A model generated the notes under the pieces. That model worked only from the letters and a program-made list of their open reading frames with translations, ran no database searches and was not told where the DNA came from. Below, one piece after another: positions 56,067-64,000 of a stretch of 64,000 nt of DNA; within the stretch, counting starts at the first letter, position 1; every line of letters starts with the position of its first letter. Position numbers and translations under genes: made by a program. Origin of the DNA: Nocardioides terrigena (GTDB lineage Bacteria > Actinomycetota > Actinomycetes > Propionibacteriales > Nocardioidaceae); contig NZ_PZYY01000003.1 of assembly GCF_003047265.1 (NCBI RefSeq), positions 372,001 through 436,000 on the forward strand, read 5' to 3'.

Positions 56067-57516
56067 TCAGACCACGAGGGGACGGTCGGTCGGCCTGACC
56101 GGCGACGGCAGCGTCGTCGACCCGGTGAGCCACGTGTCGACGGCCGACGCCGCCGCCCGCCCCTCGGCAATCGCCCACACGATGAGCGACTGCCCGCGGC
56201 CCACGTCGCCGGCGACGAAGACGCCGTCCACGCTCGAGGCGTACGACGCGTCGCGCGCGACGTTGCCCCGCTCGTCGAGGTCGACGCCCAGCTGCTCGAT
56301 GAGACCGGGCTGCTCGGGCCCCGTGAAGCCCATGGCGAAGAGCACCAGCTGCGCGGGGATCTCGCGCTCGGAGCCCTCGATCGGCTGGAACTTCGCGTCC
56401 ACCTCGATCAGGCGCAGGCCCGAGACGTGGCCGTCGTCGTCCCCGAGGAACTCCTGGGTGGAGACGGCGTACATGCGGTCGCCGCCCTCCTCGTGCGCCG
56501 AGGACACCTTGAACGTCATCGGGTAGGTCGGCCACGGCTGGCCGGACGGGCGGTCCTCCGGCGGCTGCGCCATGATCTCGAGCTGGGTGATCGAGCGGGC
56601 GCCCTGGCGGATCGACGTGCCGAGGCAGTCGGCGCCGGTGTCGCCGCCGCCGATGATGACGACGTCCCTGTCGGTCGCGGTGATCTGCCCCTCGACCTCC
56701 TCGCCGAGGGCGACGCGGTTGGCCTGCGGCAGGAACTCCATGGCCTGGTGGATGCCGCCGAGCTCGCGCCCGGGCACCGGCAGGTCGCGGGCCTGGGTGG
56801 CGCCCATGGCGAGCACCACGGCGTCGTACCGCTCGGTGAGCTGGTCCCCCGTCAGCGTGCCGCCGACGTCGACCCCGGCCCGGAAGACGGTGCCCTCGCG
56901 GCGCATCTGGTCGAGGCGCCGGTCGAGGTGCTTCTTCTCCATCTTGAACTCGGGGATGCCGTAGCGCAGCAGCCCGCCGATCTTGTCGGCGCGCTCGTAG
57001 ACCGCGACGGTGTGACCGGCCCGGGTCAGCTGCTGGGCGGCCGCGAGCCCCGCGGGCCCGGATCCGATGACCGCGACGGTGCGCCCCGAGAGCCACTCCG
57101 GCGGCTGCGGACGGACCGCGCCGGACTCCCAGGCGCGGTCGATGATCGAGACCTCGACGTTCTTGATGGTCACCGGGTCCTGGTTGATCCCCAGGACGCA
57201 GGCCGTCTCGCACGGCGCGGGGCACAGCCGCCCGGTGAACTCCGGGAAGTTGTTGGTCGCGTGGAGGCGCTCGATCGCACCGTCCCAGTCGTCACGCCAG
57301 ACCAGGTCGTTCCACTCCGGGATGATGTTGCCCAGCGGGCAACCCTGGTGGCAGAACGGGATGCCGCAGTCCATGCAGCGGCTCGCCTGGGTGCTGATGA
57401 TGGGCAGGAGGGCGCGGCCGATCCCGTCGGGATAGACCTCGTTCCAGTCCTTGACCCGCTCCTCGACCACGCGTCGCGTGGCGACCTCGCGGCCGTTCTT
57501 CAGGAAACCCTTGGGG

Positions 57517-57524
<8 letters not shown>
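56067..57524 (-). CDS. gltD: Glutamate synthase, small (beta) subunit
   Basis: 485 residues from ATG 57524 (GGAGGTGC site; 8-nt overlap with gltB). The N-terminal iron-sulfur domain has two cysteine sets, [17 protein letters not shown] near 47-63 and CPAPCETAC near 104. The FAD motif is [17 protein letters not shown] near 151 and the NADPH motif [15 protein letters not shown] near 290. [19 protein letters not shown] closes the FAD site. It feeds electrons from NADPH to GltB. The operon gltB-gltD is upstream of pyk by 67 nt. Confidence 0.97.
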
Positions 57525-62109
<4,585 letters not shown>

Positions 62110-62274
62110 CTGGCTTTCTCCCGTCGTCGTTCGCCGGACACACCGCACAGTCCCGCGTGGTGCGAGGTGCTCGTGGTGGGGTCCGGCGGTGGATGTGGCG
62201 ATCGGCAGGGGACGGCATTGGCCCGCGCGTCAGGAAATCTATCACCGGCGGCGCCACGGGGTGAGACGGCGATC
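62110..62274 (-). other. gltB upstream region
   Basis: 165 nt between lgt and gltB. A -10-like TAGATT is read on the minus strand near 62240 (GATAGATTTCC). No clear operator was found by eye. gltB probably has its own promoter here rather than only read-through from lgt. Confidence 0.35.
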
Positions 62275-63201
62275 TCAGCCCTCAGACGCCCCGGTCGCCG
62301 GGCGGGTGGTCGGCTCCTCGTCGGCGCGGTCGTGGTCGAGGCGCTCCTGGGTGTAGACCTGCTCCTCGCGGCCCGGACGCTTGACGGCGGACCACGCGAA
62401 GTACGCCGCCGCGAGCACGAAGAGCACGATCGAGGTCCACACGTTGAGCCGCAGGCCGCCCACGTCGATCAGCTGGACCTCGTCGATCCGGAGGTTCTCG
62501 ATCCACACCCGGCCCAGCGTGTAGAGCATCACGTACAGCGCGGCCACCCGGCCGAAGCCGAGCCGGAAACGCTTGTCCAGCCACACCAGCAGGGCGAAGG
62601 CCCCCAGGCACCAGAAGAACTCGTAGAGGAACGTCGGGTGGTACGTCGCGGCGTCCGGGTAGGCGTCCGGCCGGTGGGCGGGGTCGATCTCCAGCGCCCA
62701 GGGCAGGTCGGTGGGACGACCGTAGAGCTCCTGGTTGAACCAGTTGCCCCAGCGCCCGATGGCCTGCGCGACCAGCACCCCGGGGGCGATGGCGTCCAGG
62801 AGCGGCAGCAGCCTGATGCCGCGCAGCCGAGCGCCGATCATCACGCCCACAGCGCCCAGGGCAATGGCGCCCCAGATGCCGAGCCCACCGCGCCAGATGT
62901 ACAGCGCGGCCACGGGGTTCTGGCCCTCCCCGAAGTAGAGCTGCCAGTCGGTGAGGACGTGGTAGAGCCGGCCGCCGATCAGGCCGAACGGGACCCCCCA
63001 GATCGCGAGGTCGCCGATGTCTCCGGCGCGGCCCCCGCGGGCCTGCCAGCGGCGCTCACCGATCCAGATGGCGGCGACGATGCCGAGGATGATGCTCAGG
63101 GCGTAGCCGCGGATCGGCAGCGGTCCGAGGTACCACGTGCCCTGGCTGGGGCTCGGGATGGAGTGGACGAGGATCTCGGGCAGCACGAGCAACGTGGTCA
63201 T
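62275..63201 (-). CDS. lgt: Prolipoprotein diacylglyceryl transferase
   Basis: 308 residues with seven helices. The signature GRWGNWFNQELYG is near residue 150, with the conserved IRGYALSIILG start and HPTFLYEFFWCLGAF; the catalytic-type Arg/His/Glu set is present. A charged C-terminal tail of about 40 residues (KRPGREEQVYTQERLDHDRADEE) follows the last helix, as in other actinobacteria. It adds diacylglycerol to the lipobox Cys of proteins such as LivK, the GH3 enzyme and the SCO1-like protein here. ATG overlaps the previous stop (ATGA). Confidence 0.96.
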   Translation of the reverse strand: MTTLLVLPEILVHSIPSPSQGTWYLGPLPIRGYALSIILGIVAAIWIGERRWQARGGRAGDIGDLAIWGVPFGLIGGRLYHVLTDWQLYFGEGQNPVAALYIWRGGLGIWGAIALGAVGVMIGARLRGIRLLPLLDAIAPGVLVAQAIGRWGNWFNQELYGRPTDLPWALEIDPAHRPDAYPDAATYHPTFLYEFFWCLGAFALLVWLDKRFRLGFGRVAALYVMLYTLGRVWIENLRIDEVQLIDVGGLRLNVWTSIVLFVLAAAYFAWSAVKRPGREEQVYTQERLDHDRADEEPTTRPATGASEG

Positions 63202-63821
63202 GACTCACTCAACAGGGTCTCGATGTCGGCGGACAGCTGGGCCGGGGACACGTCCTGGTTCCAGAACGCCGGCGCCTGGCCGGAGGCGTCGACCGCGATC
63301 ACCTGGGAGCCGTGGCTCCCGAGGTCGTAGCCCCCGCTCTCGAGCTCCTCGGCGTCCGCGACGAAGATGCCGACGCTCTCCCCGAGCTCCACGGTCTCGT
63401 CCCGGCTGGCGCGGCCGCCGACGGCGGTCACGCCCGCCTGCTCGATCCCGTAGCCGTCGAGGTAGTCCTGCATCACGGGCGGGGTGTCGACCTTCGGGTC
63501 GGTGGTGACGAAGGCGACCTGGACCTGGGAGCGGTCGTCCTCGTCGAGGCGGTTGACCGCGCCGGCGATCGAGGACATCACGAGCGGGCAGACGTCGGGG
63601 CAGGTCGTGTAGCCGAAGAAGACCAGGGTCAGCCGGGCCCCCGGGTCGTCTAGCGACAGGTCCTCGCCGGTGGTCGTGGCCAAGGTGGTGCCCGCGACCT
63701 CGAAGGGCGGGTCCACGAGGGTGCCGGTGAACTCGGTGGCGCTGCTCGAGGAGCCTCCGCAACCGGCCAGCAGGACCGTGGACAGGAGGGCCGCCAGGAC
63801 GGCCCCGGGGGTCCTACGCAC
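63198..63821 (-). CDS. SCO1/SenC-type copper chaperone lipoprotein
   Basis: 207 residues from GTG 63821 (alternative GTG 63833). The lipoprotein signal ends LLAGC (Cys 21). The thioredoxin-like domain has the copper-binding C-x3-C in GYTTCPDVCPLVM near residue 76 and the third ligand His in GSHGSQVIAVD near 173. It should help assemble the CuA centre of cytochrome c oxidase at the outer face of the membrane. It overlaps the trpA 3' end by 8 nt and lgt by 4 nt, so trpA, sco1 and lgt are one transcript. Confidence 0.92.
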   Translation of the reverse strand: MRRTPGAVLAALLSTVLLAGCGGSSSSATEFTGTLVDPPFEVAGTTLATTTGEDLSLDDPGARLTLVFFGYTTCPDVCPLVMSSIAGAVNRLDEDDRSQVQVAFVTTDPKVDTPPVMQDYLDGYGIEQAGVTAVGGRASRDETVELGESVGIFVADAEELESGGYDLGSHGSQVIAVDASGQAPAFWNQDVSPAQLSADIETLLSES

Positions 63822-64000
63822 GACGCACCCCACCTGCCAGGTCCTCGGTGAGCGCGCGCAGCGCGGACAGCCCCGCTGCCGGGTCGTCGGCGTGGTCCAG
63901 CAGGGTGCGCACGAAGGCGGACCCGACGATGACGCCGTCGGCGTACGACGCGACCTCGGCCGCCTGGTCGCCGGTGCTGACGCCGAGCCCGACGCAGACA
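63814..64000 (-). CDS. trpA: Tryptophan synthase alpha chain, C-terminal part only
   Basis: Only the last 61 codons are in the window; the gene continues past the right edge. The visible end VGLGVSTGDQAAEVASYADGVIVGSAFV is the TrpA phosphate-binding region (GxGVS...ADGVIVGSA), followed by the terminal helix ALRALTEDLAGGVRR. The stop overlaps the start region of the SCO1-like gene. trpA followed by lgt is a conserved actinobacterial order; here a copper chaperone sits between them. Confidence 0.92.
   Translation of the reverse strand, partial: VCVGLGVSTGDQAAEVASYADGVIVGSAFVRTLLDHADDPAAGLSALRALTEDLAGGVRRA

Noticed and set aside
62110..62274. Glutamine or nitrogen riboswitch upstream of gltB
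   Set aside because: No known riboswitch core could be folded by eye, and the leader is short with a possible -10 element close to lgt.

Overview
The window is chromosomal DNA of a very GC-rich actinobacterium, most like the Nocardioidaceae. Evidence: strong GC bias at codon position 3; abundant GTG starts; -10 motifs of the TANNNT type lying 6-8 nt before start codons (leaderless transcripts); and actinobacterial families (DUF1876, DUF4192, DUF3068, DUF2613, an AftD-like arabinofuranosyltransferase, an ANTAR response regulator). About 55 protein genes and one tRNA gene are supported. There is no rRNA, CRISPR array, transposase or prophage.

The minus strand carries a conserved actinobacterial housekeeping backbone. 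Read from the right edge it runs trpA (partial), sco1-like, lgt, gltB, gltD, pyk, the ANTAR regulator, livKHMGF, polA, rpsA and coaE. From memory this order is shared with Streptomyces and Mycobacterium, so what sits between these genes stands out as accessory. The largest block (about 23.9-43.8 kb) separates polA from rpsA. It is a cell-envelope island: two small methyltransferases; a DUF3068 protein; epimerase, glycosyltransferase and nucleotide-sugar dehydrogenase genes; two large paralogous membrane proteins; an acyltransferase; a 1362-residue AftD-like enzyme; a GT4 glycosyltransferase; a 52-residue DUF2613 microprotein; another membrane protein; and a flippase. Several of these correspond in type and neighbourhood to the mycobacterial aftD region.

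The left part (0-22 kb) holds: a secreted beta-propeller protein cut by the window edge; an HhH-GPD repair protein; a stress or dormancy set (DUF1876, GyrI-like, two universal stress proteins, a zinc alcohol dehydrogenase) with DosR-like boxes; a GCS2 ligase; DUF4192; dinB preceded by a 15-codon leader ORF; a group 2 sigma factor behind a 600-nt leader; a NagZ-like lipoprotein; coaE; a MarR regulator divergent from an ABC exporter across a perfect 21-bp operator; a sulfotransferase/aminotransferase pair; a GlxA-type regulator; and a compact AMP-dependent ligase.

The most unusual locus is 53.67-54.52 kb. A 73-nt tRNA gene has a CAA (Leu) anticodon but lacks the long variable arm of leucine tRNAs. 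It is followed 38 nt later, on the same strand, by a free-standing gene that joins an N-terminal helix-turn-helix to a two-motif LAGLIDADG fold.

All functional calls come from reading the sequence and from family knowledge; no database search was run.
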